Shown here: piece after piece, positions 45,417 through 55,223 of the stretch
Numbering within the stretch: the first letter of the stretch is position 1
Layout of the letters: every line of letters starts with the position of its first letter
Source of the DNA: Pluralibacter gergoviae ATCC 33028 = NBRC 105706
GTDB taxonomy: Bacteria > Pseudomonadota > Gammaproteobacteria > Enterobacterales > Enterobacteriaceae
Length of the DNA: 64,000 bases
Direction: 5' to 3'
NCBI RefSeq assembly: GCF_001598855.1
Contig: NZ_BCZS01000010.1
Coordinates: 103,357-167,356 of the forward strand
Notes under the pieces: model-generated
Told to the model about the DNA's origin: nothing
What the model saw: the letters and a program-made list of their open reading frames with translations, nothing else
Database searches by the model: none
Position numbers and translations under genes: made by a program

Positions 45417-47807
45417 ATGTCACAGACGACCTTTCACAAAGAACAGTTTCAGGCTGCCCTGACCCGTCAGTGGCAGCGTTTCGGTTTGCGCGCCGCCGAC
45501 GAGATGACGCCGCACCAGTGGTGGCAGGCGGTCAGCGGCGCGCTGGCTGAGCTGCTGGCGGCGCAGCCGGCGGCAAAACCGGTAAAGGAGCAGCGCAACG
45601 TTAACTATATTTCGATGGAGTTCCTGATTGGTCGCCTCACCGGCAACAACCTGCTCAATCTCGGCTGGTATCAGGAGGTCAGCGATGTGCTGAAAGGGCA
45701 CAACGTTAATCTTACCGATCTGCTGGAGGAGGAGACCGATCCGGCGCTCGGCAACGGCGGCCTGGGGCGGCTCGCGGCCTGCTTCCTCGACTCAATGGCC
45801 ACCGTCGGCCAGCCAGCCACCGGCTATGGCCTGAACTACCAGTACGGCCTGTTCCGCCAGTCGTTTGCCGACGGCCAGCAGATGGAGGCCCCGGACGACT
45901 GGCAGCGCGGCAGCTATCCGTGGTTCCGCCACAACGCGGCGCTGGATGTGCAGGTCGGCATCGGCGGCAAAGTGGTGAAGGGGCGCTGGGCGCCGGGCTT
46001 CACGATTACCGGCCAGGCCTGGGATCTGCCGGTGCTCGGCTACCGCAACGGCGTGGCGCAGCCGCTGCGCCTGTGGCAGGCGACCCACGCCCATCCGTTT
46101 AATCTCACCAAATTCAACGACGGCGACTTCCTGCGCGCCGAGCAGCAGGGTATCGACGCCGAAAAACTGACCAAGGTGCTCTACCCCAACGACAACCACC
46201 TGGCGGGAAAAAAGCTGCGCCTGATGCAGCAGTACTTCCAGTGCGCCTGCTCGGTGGCCGATATCCTGCGACGCCACCATCTGGCCGGGCGCAAACTGCA
46301 CGAACTGGCCAAATTCGAAGTTATCCAGCTCAACGACACCCATCCAACTATCGCGATCCCCGAGCTGCTGCGGGTGCTGATCGACGAGCATCAGCTGTCC
46401 TGGGACGACGCGTGGGCCATCACCAGCAAAACCTTCGCCTACACCAACCACACGCTGATGCCGGAGGCGCTGGAGTGCTGGGACGAAAAGCTGGTGAAAG
46501 CCCTGCTGCCGCGCCATATGCAGATCATCCATGAAATTAATAAGCGTTTTCAGGCGCTGGTTGAGAAGACCTGGCCCGGCGACGAGGCAACCTGGGCGAA
46601 GCTGGCGGTGGTCTACGACCGACAGGTGCGGATGGCAAATCTGTGCGTGGTCAGCGGCTTTGCGGTGAACGGCGTGGCGGCCCTGCACTCCGATCTGGTG
46701 GTCAAGGATCTGTTCCCGGAATATCACCAGCTGTGGCCGAACAAGTTCCACAACGTCACCAACGGCATTACGCCGCGCCGCTGGATCAAGCAGTGCAACC
46801 CGGCGCTGGCGGCGCTGCTGGATAAAACGCTGAAGAAAGAGTGGGCAAACGATCTCGACCAGCTTATCGCCCTTGAGAAACAGGCCGACAATGCTAAATT
46901 CCGCAAAACGTACCGCGATATCAAGCGCGCTAACAAGCAGCGGCTGGCGGCGTTTGTGAAGCAGCGCACCGGGATTGAGATTAACCCAGAGGCGATTTTT
47001 GATATCCAGATCAAGCGCCTGCACGAGTACAAGCGTCAGCACCTCAACCTGCTGCACATTATTGCGCTGTATAAAGAGATCCTCGACAACCCGCAGGCCG
47101 ACCGCGTGCCGCGCGTCTTCCTGTTCGGCGCCAAGGCGGCGCCGGGCTACTACCTGGCGAAGAACATTATCTTTGCCATTAATAAGGTCGCCGAGGTTAT
47201 CAACGCCGATCCGAAGGTGGGCGATAAGCTGAAGGTAGTGTTCCTGCCGGACTACTGCGTGTCGGCGGCGGAGATGCTGATCCCGGCGGCGGACGTGTCG
47301 GAGCAGATCTCGACGGCGGGTAAAGAGGCCTCCGGCACCGGCAACATGAAGCTGGCCCTCAACGGCGCGCTTACCGTCGGCACCCTTGACGGCGCCAACG
47401 TGGAGATCGCAGAGCAGGTCGGCGAAGAGAACATCTTTATCTTCGGCCACACTGTCGAAGAGGTTAAGGCGCTGAAGGCTGAGGGCTACGACCCGGTCAA
47501 GTGGCGTAAAAAGGACAAGCAGCTGGACGCGGTGCTGAAGGCGCTGGAGAGCGGTAAGTTCAGCGGCGGCGATAAGCACGCCTTCGATCAGATGCTGCAC
47601 AGCATCGGCAAGCAGGGCGGCGACCCCTACCTGGTGCTGGCGGACTTTGCCGCCTACGTCGAAGCGCAGCGGCGCGTGGACGAGCTGTACCGCGACCAGG
47701 AGGCCTGGACCCGCGCCGCCATTCTGAATACCGCCCGCTGCGGTATGTTCAGTTCAGATCGCTCTATCCGCGACTATCAGGCCCGCATCTGGCAGGCAAA
47801 ACGCTAA
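45417..47807 (+). CDS. malP: Maltodextrin phosphorylase
   Basis: A 796-residue PLP enzyme (GT35) that phosphorolyses maltodextrins to glucose-1-phosphate; E. coli MalP has 797. The PLP lysine lies in [17 protein letters not shown], and other phosphorylase signatures such as [20 protein letters not shown] are present. The start at 45417 ([10 protein letters not shown]) is chosen because AGGA lies about 10 nt upstream and matches the E. coli N terminus; ATG 45411 is in frame but too close. malQ follows 9 nt later. Confidence 0.97.
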   Translation: MSQTTFHKEQFQAALTRQWQRFGLRAADEMTPHQWWQAVSGALAELLAAQPAAKPVKEQRNVNYISMEFLIGRLTGNNLLNLGWYQEVSDVLKGHNVNLTDLLEEETDPALGNGGLGRLAACFLDSMATVGQPATGYGLNYQYGLFRQSFADGQQMEAPDDWQRGSYPWFRHNAALDVQVGIGGKVVKGRWAPGFTITGQAWDLPVLGYRNGVAQPLRLWQATHAHPFNLTKFNDGDFLRAEQQGIDAEKLTKVLYPNDNHLAGKKLRLMQQYFQCACSVADILRRHHLAGRKLHELAKFEVIQLNDTHPTIAIPELLRVLIDEHQLSWDDAWAITSKTFAYTNHTLMPEALECWDEKLVKALLPRHMQIIHEINKRFQALVEKTWPGDEATWAKLAVVYDRQVRMANLCVVSGFAVNGVAALHSDLVVKDLFPEYHQLWPNKFHNVTNGITPRRWIKQCNPALAALLDKTLKKEWANDLDQLIALEKQADNAKFRKTYRDIKRANKQRLAAFVKQRTGIEINPEAIFDIQIKRLHEYKRQHLNLLHIIALYKEILDNPQADRVPRVFLFGAKAAPGYYLAKNIIFAINKVAEVINADPKVGDKLKVVFLPDYCVSAAEMLIPAADVSEQISTAGKEASGTGNMKLALNGALTVGTLDGANVEIAEQVGEENIFIFGHTVEEVKALKAEGYDPVKWRKKDKQLDAVLKALESGKFSGGDKHAFDQMLHSIGKQGGDPYLVLADFAAYVEAQRRVDELYRDQEAWTRAAILNTARCGMFSSDRSIRDYQARIWQAKR

Positions 47808-47816
47808 GGGAGTGCT

Positions 47817-49889
47817 ATGGAGAGCAAACGTCTGGAGAAAGCCGCGCAGGCGGCGGGCATCAGCCCGAGTTACATCAACGCCCACGGCAAGCCGCAGTCG
47901 ATTAGCGCAGATACCACGCGCCGCCTGCTGGAGGCGATGCATCGCGAGAGCGCGGCGGCGGGGCCGGTGCCCAACGTGCAGGTCTTTATCCGCGGCAAAA
48001 CCATGACCCTGCCCGTGGCGGGCAGCGGCGACTACCGCTGGATGCTGACCACCGAAGAGGGCGGCCAGCACCAGGGCAATATCGCCGGCGGTAAGGCGCT
48101 GGCGCTGCCAAAGCGGCTGCCCGAGGGCTACCACACGCTGACCCTGACCCGGGACGGCGAGCGCTGGCACTGCCGGGTGATTGTTGCCCCCGGACGCTGC
48201 TACGAGCCGCAGGCGCTGAAGCAGGGCGACAGGCTGTGGGGCAGCTGCGTGCAGCTCTATACCCTGCGTTCGGAGAATAACTGGGGGATCGGCGATTTCG
48301 GCGATCTCAGGGCGATGCTGCCGGAGATAGCCTCCCGGGGCGGCGCGTTTATTGGCCTCAATCCGATCCACGCGCTCTATCCGGCCAATCCGGAGAGCGC
48401 CAGTCCCTACAGCCCCTCCTCCAGGCGCTGGCTGAACGTTATCTACATTGACGTTAACGCCGTCGAGGATTTTCGCGACAGCGAAGAGGCCCAGGCCTGG
48501 TGGCAGCTGCCGGATACCCGCCAGCTGCTGGCCGCCGCCCGGGCGTCAGAGTGGGTGGACTACGCGGCGGTGACCGCGCTGAAGATGGCGGCGCTGAGGC
48601 TGGCGTGGAAGCGCTTTTCGCAGCGCGACGACCGCCAGATGTCGGCCTTCCGCACCTTTGTCGCCGATGAAGGCGAGAGCCTTTACTGGCAGGCGGCCTT
48701 CGATGCGCTGCACGCCTGGCAGGTGAAAGAGGATCCGCAGCGCTGGGGCTGGCCCGCGTGGCCGGAGGCGTATCGGGACATCCACAGCGGTAAAGTGAAG
48801 GCGTTCTGCCGGGAGCACGCCGACGAGGTGGACTTCTTCCTCTGGCTGCAGTGGCTGGCGCACGGCCAGTTCGCCGACTGCTGGCAGGTCTGCCAGCAGC
48901 AGCAGATGCCCATCGGCCTCTACCGCGATCTGGCGGTGGGCGTGGCCGAAGGCGGAGCGGAGACCTGGTGCGATCGCGAACTCTACTGCCTCAAGGCCTC
49001 CGTCGGCGCGCCGCCGGATATTCTCGGCCCGCTGGGCCAGAACTGGGGCCTGCCGCCGATGGATCCCCACGTCATCGTCGCCCGCGCCTACGAGCCGTTT
49101 ATCGCCCTGCTACGCGCCAATATGCAGAACTGCGGCGCGCTGCGTATCGATCACGTGATGTCGGTTCTGCGCCTGTGGTGGATCCCCTATGGAGAAACGG
49201 CGGATCGCGGCGCCTATGTCCACTATCCGGTGGACGATCTGCTGGCGATCCTCGCCCTGGAGAGCAAGCGCCATCAGTGCATGGTGATCGGCGAAGATCT
49301 CGGCACCGTGCCGCCGGAGATCGTCGGCAAGCTGCGCAAGAGCGGCGTTTACTCTTACAAGGTGCTCTACTTCGAAAGCGACCACCGCAAGGTGTTCCGC
49401 AGGCCGCAGGATTATCCGCCGCAGTCAATGGCGGTCGCCACTACCCACGATCTGCCGACTCTGCGCGGCTGGTGGGACAGCGGCGATCTGTCGCTGGGTA
49501 AAACCCTCGGCCTCTATCCCGATGACGAGGTGCTGCGCGGGCTTTATCAGGAGCGCGAGCAGGCGAAGCAGGGGCTGCTGGAGGCGCTGCACAAGGCCGG
49601 CTGTCTGCCGAAGCGCGCCGGGCACAGGGCGTCGCTGATGGGCATGACCGACACCCTCAATCGCGGCATGCAGCGCTACATTGCCGACAGCGGCAGCGCG
49701 CTGCTGGGCCTGCAGCCGGAGGACTGGCTGGATATGGCCGGGCCGGTTAACGTTCCCGGCACCAGCAGCCAGTATAAAAACTGGCGCCGCAAGCTGACGG
49801 TGCCCCTGGAGGCGATGTTCGCCGATCCGCGCGTCAACCGGCTGATTAAGGATCTGGACCGGCGGCGGCGGGCGGCGAAGAAAGCCTAG
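47817..49889 (+). CDS. malQ: 4-alpha-glucanotransferase (amylomaltase)
   Basis: A 690-residue GH77 enzyme that disproportionates maltose and maltodextrins, working with MalP. The catalytic motifs are visible as ALRIDHVMSVLRLWWIP (nucleophile Asp), VIGEDLGTVPPEI (acid/base Glu) and ATTHDLPTLRGWW (transition-state Asp). Slightly shorter than the 694 residues of E. coli. Same operon as malP. Confidence 0.97.
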   Translation: MESKRLEKAAQAAGISPSYINAHGKPQSISADTTRRLLEAMHRESAAAGPVPNVQVFIRGKTMTLPVAGSGDYRWMLTTEEGGQHQGNIAGGKALALPKRLPEGYHTLTLTRDGERWHCRVIVAPGRCYEPQALKQGDRLWGSCVQLYTLRSENNWGIGDFGDLRAMLPEIASRGGAFIGLNPIHALYPANPESASPYSPSSRRWLNVIYIDVNAVEDFRDSEEAQAWWQLPDTRQLLAAARASEWVDYAAVTALKMAALRLAWKRFSQRDDRQMSAFRTFVADEGESLYWQAAFDALHAWQVKEDPQRWGWPAWPEAYRDIHSGKVKAFCREHADEVDFFLWLQWLAHGQFADCWQVCQQQQMPIGLYRDLAVGVAEGGAETWCDRELYCLKASVGAPPDILGPLGQNWGLPPMDPHVIVARAYEPFIALLRANMQNCGALRIDHVMSVLRLWWIPYGETADRGAYVHYPVDDLLAILALESKRHQCMVIGEDLGTVPPEIVGKLRKSGVYSYKVLYFESDHRKVFRRPQDYPPQSMAVATTHDLPTLRGWWDSGDLSLGKTLGLYPDDEVLRGLYQEREQAKQGLLEALHKAGCLPKRAGHRASLMGMTDTLNRGMQRYIADSGSALLGLQPEDWLDMAGPVNVPGTSSQYKNWRRKLTVPLEAMFADPRVNRLIKDLDRRRRAAKKA

Positions 49890-49940
49890 CCCTCGCGTCA
49901 GCGCCGCTCTATCCGGCACCGTGAAGAGGCAGAAAGGAAA

Positions 49941-49970
49941 CAAAAAACCCGCCGGTCGGCGGGTTTTTTG
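49941..49970. terminator. Bidirectional terminator between malQ and gntT
   Basis: CAAAAAACCCGCC (49941-49953) and its exact complement (49958-49970) enclose a GGTC loop, with A- and T-tracts within the stem. It serves both convergent genes. Confidence 0.93.
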
Positions 49971-49985
49971 TGACGCAAGTGGGGA

Positions 49986-51302
49986 TCAGAACACCATGCC
50001 CAGCAGCAGGCAGCCGACCAGGCCGCAGACCGAGATGATGGTTTCCAGCATCGACCACGACTTGATGGTCTCGCCGATAGTCAGGTTGAAGTACTCTTTA
50101 AACAGCCAGAAGCCCGGATCGTTGACGTGAGAGAAAATCACGCTGCCGGAACCGACGGCGATAACCATCAGCTCCGGGCTGACGCCGGTGGTGGCGATCA
50201 GCGGCGCTGCGATACCGCCGGCGGTGATCGCGGCAACGGTCGCCGAACCCAGAGCGATACGCAGTACCGCGGCAATGAGCCATGCCATCAGCAGCGGCGA
50301 AAGGTTAGTGGCGTGCATCATGGAGGCGATGTACTTATCCACGCCGCTGTCGACCAGCACCTGCTTGAAGGCGCCGCCGCCGCCGATGATCAGCAGCATC
50401 ATGGCAATGATTTTAATCGATGAGCCCAGCGTTTCGTTGATCTGATCCATCGAGCGGCCGCGGTTGATGCCGAAGGTGAAGACCGCGATCAGTACGGCAA
50501 TCAGGGTCGCCATCACCGGATCGCCGAAGAACTCCGCCACCGGCAGCAGGGCATGGCCTTTCGGCAGCACCATCTCGGCAATCGCGCGCAGGGCCATCAG
50601 CACTACCGGCACCAGCGAGGTCCAGACGCTGACGCCAAAGCCCGGCATCTCTTCGTCAGTGAAGGTTTTCGCGTTGTACAGTCCTTCCGGGATCGGCTTA
50701 TCGATGCCTTTCAGGAAGCGGGCGTAGACCGGGCCGGCCAGAATAACGGTCGGGATCGCGAGGATGGTGCCAAACAGCAGTGTTTTACCCATATCCGCGT
50801 GGAAAATGGTGGCGATAGCGGTCGGACCCGGATGCGGCGGCAGGAAGCCGTGGGTTACCGACAGCGCGGCGGCCATCGGTACGCCGACGTACAGCAGCGG
50901 AATGTTGGCCGCGGCGGCGATGGTGAACACCAGCGGCAGCATCAGCACGAAGCCCACTTCGTAGAACAGCGCGAAGCCGACGGTGAAGCCGGTCAGGACC
51001 ACCGCCCACTGAATGTGTTTTTTACCGAATTTAGCGATAAGCGTGGTGGCAATACGCTGCGCACCGCCGCAGTCCGCCAGCATTTTGCCGAGCATAGCGC
51101 CGAAGCCCATGATCAGCGCCAGGCTGCCCAGCGTACCGCCGACCCCGGTTTTAATAGAACCAATGACTTTATCCAGCGGCATACCCTGCATTAAACCCAC
51201 CGCAAGCGCGACGAGTACCAGCGCAATGAATCCGTTTAGCTTGAAGCGGATCATCAGCAGGAGCAGTAGGGCAACCCCGATTGCAACGATGACTAATGGC
51301 AT
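49986..51302 (-). CDS. gntT: High-affinity gluconate transporter
   Basis: A 438-residue inner-membrane gluconate:H+ symporter, the same length as E. coli GntT. The N terminus MPLVIVAIGVALLLLLM, the conserved HGFLPPHPGPTAIA loop and the C-terminal SHVNDPGFWLFKEYF are GntP-family signatures, with about a dozen or more membrane segments. Two GntR operators lie upstream. Confidence 0.96.
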   Translation of the reverse strand: MPLVIVAIGVALLLLLMIRFKLNGFIALVLVALAVGLMQGMPLDKVIGSIKTGVGGTLGSLALIMGFGAMLGKMLADCGGAQRIATTLIAKFGKKHIQWAVVLTGFTVGFALFYEVGFVLMLPLVFTIAAAANIPLLYVGVPMAAALSVTHGFLPPHPGPTAIATIFHADMGKTLLFGTILAIPTVILAGPVYARFLKGIDKPIPEGLYNAKTFTDEEMPGFGVSVWTSLVPVVLMALRAIAEMVLPKGHALLPVAEFFGDPVMATLIAVLIAVFTFGINRGRSMDQINETLGSSIKIIAMMLLIIGGGGAFKQVLVDSGVDKYIASMMHATNLSPLLMAWLIAAVLRIALGSATVAAITAGGIAAPLIATTGVSPELMVIAVGSGSVIFSHVNDPGFWLFKEYFNLTIGETIKSWSMLETIISVCGLVGCLLLGMVF

Positions 51303-51320
51303 GATTTACCTGGCCTTAAT

Positions 51321-51336
51321 TTGTTATGGGTAACTT
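51321..51336 (-). promoter_or_regulatory. GntR operator 1 of gntT
   Basis: TTGTTATGGGTAACTT matches the GntR pattern ATGTTACCcgTAACAT with some degeneracy. It lies in the leader 19 nt from the gntT start. Confidence 0.6.
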
Positions 51337-51456
51337 CAGTGTGTAAGCAATAACGTTTTTACTACCTTCAGGCAGCAACATTAGCGGCACTGTTTCCGTT
51401 ATCATTGTGTCCGGAAAGAATAGCTGGCTATTTTTCCCGCGACAGTACCTGCGTGA

Positions 51457-51472
51457 ATGATACGGGTAACAT
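51457..51472 (-). promoter_or_regulatory. GntR operator 2 of gntT
   Basis: ATGATACGGGTAACAT, reading ATGTTACCCGTATCAT on the gntT strand, is a near-consensus GntR operator 136 bp from the first. In E. coli gntT is repressed by GntR through two operators and looping, and the same arrangement appears here. Confidence 0.8.
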
Positions 51473-51609
51473 GCGGGGCTTGAACATCACCTGGCGGGGT
51501 AAAATCTCAATTATGAGAAGCCGGTCATACTCTTTTACAAAGAAATGAAATTACGTAGGAGAGGAGAGGGATGCTCCGGCAGCGGACGCCGCCGGAGGCG
51601 ATGAAGCTG

Positions 51610-52185
51610 TCAGTAGTAGGAGTGCTCGCCGCGCTGGTGCTCGGTGAGATCGCGCACGCCTTTCAGCTCAGGAAATTCGTTCAACAGTTGCTTTTCGATA
51701 CCCTCTTTCAGGGTCACATCCACCATTGAACAGCCGTTACAGCCGCCGCCGAACTGCAGGATGGCGAAGCCTTCGTCGGTGATCTCCATCAGCGATACGC
51801 GGCCGCCGTGGCCCGCCAGCTGCGGGTTGATCTGCGACTGCAGCAGATACTCGACGCGCTCCATCAGCGGCGCATCGTCAGAAACTTTACGCATTTTGGC
51901 GTTCGGCGCCTTCAGCGTCAGCTGCGAGCCGAGCTGGTCGGTGACGAAATCAATTTCGGCGTCTTCCAGATAGGGGGCGCTCAGCTCGTCAACGTAGGCG
52001 GTAAGCTGCTCGAACGGCAGGGCAGTGTCGGAGGCTTCCACCGCGTCGGGCGGACAGTAGGATACGCCGCATTCAGCATTCGGGGTGCCGGGATTAATCA
52101 CAAATACGCGGATTTGTGTCCCTTCTTCCTGATTTGCCAGCAGTTTGGCAAAGTGGGCTTGTGCAGCGTCAGAGATACGGATCAT
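51610..52185 (-). CDS. nfuA: Fe-S biogenesis protein NfuA
   Basis: A 191-residue protein, equal in length to E. coli NfuA. It has an N-terminal degenerate A-type carrier domain and a C-terminal Nfu domain with the cluster-binding CxxC in [11 protein letters not shown]. It carries a 4Fe-4S cluster to apoproteins such as aconitase and lipoyl synthase under oxidative stress or iron starvation. Confidence 0.97.
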   Translation of the reverse strand: MIRISDAAQAHFAKLLANQEEGTQIRVFVINPGTPNAECGVSYCPPDAVEASDTALPFEQLTAYVDELSAPYLEDAEIDFVTDQLGSQLTLKAPNAKMRKVSDDAPLMERVEYLLQSQINPQLAGHGGRVSLMEITDEGFAILQFGGGCNGCSMVDVTLKEGIEKQLLNEFPELKGVRDLTEHQRGEHSYY

Positions 52186-52243
52186 AGCGTTGGCCTAATA
52201 GTTGACTACTTTAGTTGGTTATAATACGCCCATCGCGGGGGGC

Positions 52244-52912
52244 CTACAAGGTACGACACAGGCACCATACCTGAACTGACGCGGCGCCGTTTTGCAAAAG
52301 CAGGCGGCAAAGTTCGGCGGCGGTGGCGCCGGTCGTGACGACATCGTCTATCAGGGCGATATGGAGTCCGGCCACCGGGAATTCAAGCCGAAAGGCGTTT
52401 TTCAGGTTTTGCCTGCGCCGCCGGGCCGACAGCCGGTGCTGGAGCGGCGTTGCCCGCGTTCGCCGTATCGCTTCCGGACGGTAGCGGCACCCCAGCCAGC
52501 GGGCGAGAGGGCGGCACAGCAGGTCGGCCTGATTGTAGCCCCGCCGCCAGTGGCGCAGGCGCCACAGCGGCACGGCGATCAGCAGATCCGGCTTCTCCCG
52601 CTGCGGCAGCAGGCGCAGCAGCAGCAGGCGGGCCAGCGCGCGGGCGATTTCCGGCCGGCCGCTGAACTTGAAGCTTTTCACCAGCCCCGATAGCGGGGCG
52701 ACGTAGTCGTTAATCGCCACGAGGCGCCGCCACGGCGGCGGCTTTTGCAGGCAGCGGCCGCAGGGCAGGTGCGGATAGGCCGCCGGCAGCCCGCACTGCG
52801 GACACAGCGGTACGGTCGCCATGACCGCGGCCGTACAGCAGGAGCAGACTCCCCAGTGGCTCACCGCCAGCGGCATCCGGCATAGCCAGCACAGGCCGTG
52901 TATTGATAGCAT
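52244..52912 (-). CDS. gntX: ComF-like phosphoribosyltransferase-domain protein GntX
   Basis: A 222-residue ComF-family protein. It has an N-terminal Cys-rich zinc-finger-like part (CWLCRMPLAVSHWGVCSCC, CPQCGLPAAYPHLPCGRC) and a C-terminal PRTase motif (ALIDDVVTTGATAAEL). The start at 52912 follows GAGGAGCGCT; the frame is open to 53242, but that would run over bioH on the other strand and add non-family sequence. E. coli GntX is 227 residues and is needed for use of DNA as a nutrient (com genes). Confidence 0.93.
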   Translation of the reverse strand: MLSIHGLCWLCRMPLAVSHWGVCSCCTAAVMATVPLCPQCGLPAAYPHLPCGRCLQKPPPWRRLVAINDYVAPLSGLVKSFKFSGRPEIARALARLLLLRLLPQREKPDLLIAVPLWRLRHWRRGYNQADLLCRPLARWLGCRYRPEAIRRTRATPLQHRLSARRRRQNLKNAFRLEFPVAGLHIALIDDVVTTGATAAELCRLLLQNGAASVQVWCLCRTL

Positions 52913-52948
52913 AGCGCTCCTCCAATGCGACGAAAGAGACAATAACCG

Positions 52949-53719
52949 ATGAGCGACATCTGGTGGCACACTGCGGGTGAAGGTAAATGCGATCTTGTGC
53001 TGCTGCACGGCTGGGGACTGAATGCGCAGGTGTGGGATTGCATCGTTCCGCTGCTGAGCGCGCAATTTACCCTGCATCTGGTCGATCTGCCCGGCTATGG
53101 CCGCAGCCAGGGCTTTGGCGCCATGACGCTTGATGAGATGGCGGAGCGCGTGCTGGCGCAGGCCCCGGCGCGCGCGGTCTGGCTCGGCTGGAGCCTCGGC
53201 GGGCTGGTGGCGAGCCGGGCGGCGCTGATGGCCCCGGAGCACGTAACGGCGCTGGTGACCGTCGCCTCGTCGCCCTGCTTCAGCGCCCGCGACGGCTGGC
53301 CCGGCATTAAGCCATCGGTGCTGTCGGGCTTCCAGCAGCAGCTGAGCGAGGATTTTCAGAAGACCGTGGAGCGCTTCCTTGCCCTGCAGACGATGGGCAC
53401 CGAAAACGCCCGCCAGGACGCGCGGCGGCTGAAAAGCGCGGTGCTGTCGCTGCCGATGCCGTCGACGGAGGCGCTCAACGGCGGGCTGGAGATCCTCAAA
53501 ACAGCCGATCTGCGCGCGGCGCTGACCGCGCTTAGCGCACCGTTCCTACGCCTGTACGGCGCGCTGGACGGCCTGGTGCCGCGCAAAATCGTCCCGCTGC
53601 TCGACGCTCAGTGGCCGCAAAGCCGGTCGCTTATCGTGGAGAAGGCGGCGCACGCGCCGTTTATTTCCCATCCGCAGACGTTCTGCGAGGCGCTGGAGGC
53701 GTTTGTCGCGGGGCGATAG
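52949..53719 (+). CDS. bioH: Pimeloyl-[acyl-carrier protein] methyl ester esterase
   Basis: A 256-residue alpha/beta hydrolase that releases pimeloyl-ACP from its methyl ester in biotin synthesis; same length as E. coli BioH. The nucleophile elbow is [12 protein letters not shown] (Ser near 82), with the acid in [10 protein letters not shown] and the histidine in [12 protein letters not shown]. It is divergent from gntX with a 36-nt gap and ends 3 nt from convergent fic. Confidence 0.96.
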   Translation: MSDIWWHTAGEGKCDLVLLHGWGLNAQVWDCIVPLLSAQFTLHLVDLPGYGRSQGFGAMTLDEMAERVLAQAPARAVWLGWSLGGLVASRAALMAPEHVTALVTVASSPCFSARDGWPGIKPSVLSGFQQQLSEDFQKTVERFLALQTMGTENARQDARRLKSAVLSLPMPSTEALNGGLEILKTADLRAALTALSAPFLRLYGALDGLVPRKIVPLLDAQWPQSRSLIVEKAAHAPFISHPQTFCEALEAFVAGR

Positions 53720-53722
53720 GCC

Positions 53723-54877
53723 TTATAAATCATTTCTCAGGAGATCGACATATCGCCTGTAGATATAGCTTTTCCCACGGCTACGGCCAGTTGTTTCGAC
53801 GAGAATATCGGCATTTTCAAGTACTTTTATGGCCAGACTTGCCGTGGGGAACGTCACACCAAGTTCTTGTTGGGCGCGTTCGACTGTCAGTTTTGGCATT
53901 ACTGGCAGAAGCTCAAAAAGACGCAGGGCCTGTAAAGAACTTGATTTGTTTTCCAGGAGCTTTTTACGATCCATTGCAAGGAGAGAAGCAATCTGAATAA
54001 TACTGTGTTGTGCCTCCTCTGCGGCTATTTCTACTCCTTCCAGAAAGAAGACTATCCATTGTTCCCAGTTGCCATTGCTTCTTATCTCAGAGAGACATCT
54101 GTAGTATTCCAACTGATGTTTTTTTAGATACCCGGAAACGTATAAAAGTGGCTCCGGTAGAACCTCCCATGTTTCAAGTAGCATTGCGATGAGCAGCCGT
54201 CCTATACGACCATTTCCATCCAGGAATGGGTGTATCGTCTCAAACTGCGCATGAACTAGCGCAATTTTTACCAGCGGTGGAAGCGACTGGCGCTCATCAT
54301 GAATAAATAGCTCAAGATCTGCCAGCAAGTCGACGACGTACTCCGGCGGGGGAGGGACGAATGCTGCATTACCTGGACGGGAACCCCCAATCCAGTTCTG
54401 GCTTGTCCTGATGTGACCGGGTTGCTTATTTGTACCGCGAATGCCGTGCAGAAGAATTTTGTGCGCTTCTGTCAGTAAGCGGACTGAAACCGGGAGTCCA
54501 TGAGGTGAGTTGATCTGCTCTCTGACATATCGGTATGCCTGTAGGTATTGGATAACTTCTTCAACATCATCCGCATTGGCAACAGATAATCCGGCCTCTT
54601 CATCAAAGACATCCGTAAGCGTAGCCTGAGTGCCCTCCAACTGGGATGTTAGTAGAGCTTCAAGGCGAAGAGCACTGTAGATCAACCACTCGCCAGACGA
54701 AACGAGACCAGACATTCCGGAAAGCCTGGCAAGAGCCAGTTCGGCGCTTTGGTTATGCGTTAACCATGACTCCTGGACCAGCGTGGGATTCGAAGGAGGG
54801 AGAGGTTCAGGAACAAATGCTTTCACGCGTTCCTGGTAACTGTTTGTGGTCACATAGCGACCAGATTCACGGTTCAT
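53723..54877 (-). CDS. Fic-domain AMPylase-type protein, class II
   Basis: A 384-residue Fic protein. The catalytic motif HPFLDGNGRIGR is complete (residues 216-227). An inhibitory-helix motif of the (S/T)xxxE(G/N) type, TSQLEG, is at 77-82, N-terminal to the core, which defines the self-inhibited class II. An N-terminal Fic_N-like domain precedes it, and the C-terminal about 100 residues look like a winged helix (LPKLTVERAQQELGVTFPTASLAI in part). It is AT-richer than its neighbours and replaces the yhgA gene found here in E. coli, so it is probably acquired. Fic enzymes transfer AMP to protein hydroxyls; the target is unknown. Confidence 0.9.
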   Translation of the reverse strand: MNRESGRYVTTNSYQERVKAFVPEPLPPSNPTLVQESWLTHNQSAELALARLSGMSGLVSSGEWLIYSALRLEALLTSQLEGTQATLTDVFDEEAGLSVANADDVEEVIQYLQAYRYVREQINSPHGLPVSVRLLTEAHKILLHGIRGTNKQPGHIRTSQNWIGGSRPGNAAFVPPPPEYVVDLLADLELFIHDERQSLPPLVKIALVHAQFETIHPFLDGNGRIGRLLIAMLLETWEVLPEPLLYVSGYLKKHQLEYYRCLSEIRSNGNWEQWIVFFLEGVEIAAEEAQHSIIQIASLLAMDRKKLLENKSSSLQALRLFELLPVMPKLTVERAQQELGVTFPTASLAIKVLENADILVETTGRSRGKSYIYRRYVDLLRNDL

Positions 54878-54903
54878 GAAAGCTTCCTTTAATAATGTCT
54901 TTA

Positions 54904-54927
54904 GTTATTAAAAGACTCTTTAATAAC
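54904..54927 (-). promoter_or_regulatory. Inverted-repeat operator upstream of fic
   Basis: GTTATTAAA and its exact complement TTTAATAAC enclose AGACTC, 27-50 nt before the fic start. Further related half-sites flank it: TTTAATAA at 54890-54897 and TATTAAAAG at 54937-54945. The symmetry suggests binding by a dimeric regulator, possibly the winged helix of the Fic protein itself. Confidence 0.7.
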
Positions 54928-54972
54928 ATAGTCACGTATTAAAAGCCGCTTAAATAAACGCTATGCCGATGA

Positions 54973-55212
54973 CTAAACAATAAGCGTCCACAGCTCCCTG
55001 CGGCACGCCTTTCCCTCCGGACAGCTTTTGCAGCTGCCGGTAAGGCACGACTGCGGGTCGTCAATGATCCGCTTAGCTTTGCCCATCGCCTCCAGGCGCA
55101 GCAGCATGGCGTCAACCATCGGCTGCGGCGTATGCAGGGCCTGGCTCAGCTGCCGGGCCTCCATCCGACCCTGCAGGGCCAGCGTATCGCGCAGTTCAAT
55201 CATTGACGCCAT
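54973..55212 (-). CDS. feoC: Ferrous iron transport regulator FeoC
   Basis: A 79-residue winged-helix protein with the C-terminal Cys cluster ([15 protein letters not shown]) that binds an Fe-S cluster. It is the last gene of feoABC and nearly equal in length to E. coli FeoC (78). It controls FeoB stability in relatives. Confidence 0.96.
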   Translation of the reverse strand: MASMIELRDTLALQGRMEARQLSQALHTPQPMVDAMLLRLEAMGKAKRIIDDPQSCLTGSCKSCPEGKACRRELWTLIV

Positions 55213-55223
55213 TGCGTGTCTCC

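Larger units (their letters stand above)
51303..51609. promoter_or_regulatory. gntT upstream region / nfuA 3' flank
   Basis: 307 nt without a gene, containing the gntT promoter region with the two GntR operators. No other gene and no clear nfuA terminator were found in it. Confidence 0.5.

Noticed and set aside
52913..53242. Upstream extension of gntX
   Set aside because: The extra 110 codons are antisense to bioH, and the GAGGAG before 52912 supports the short form.
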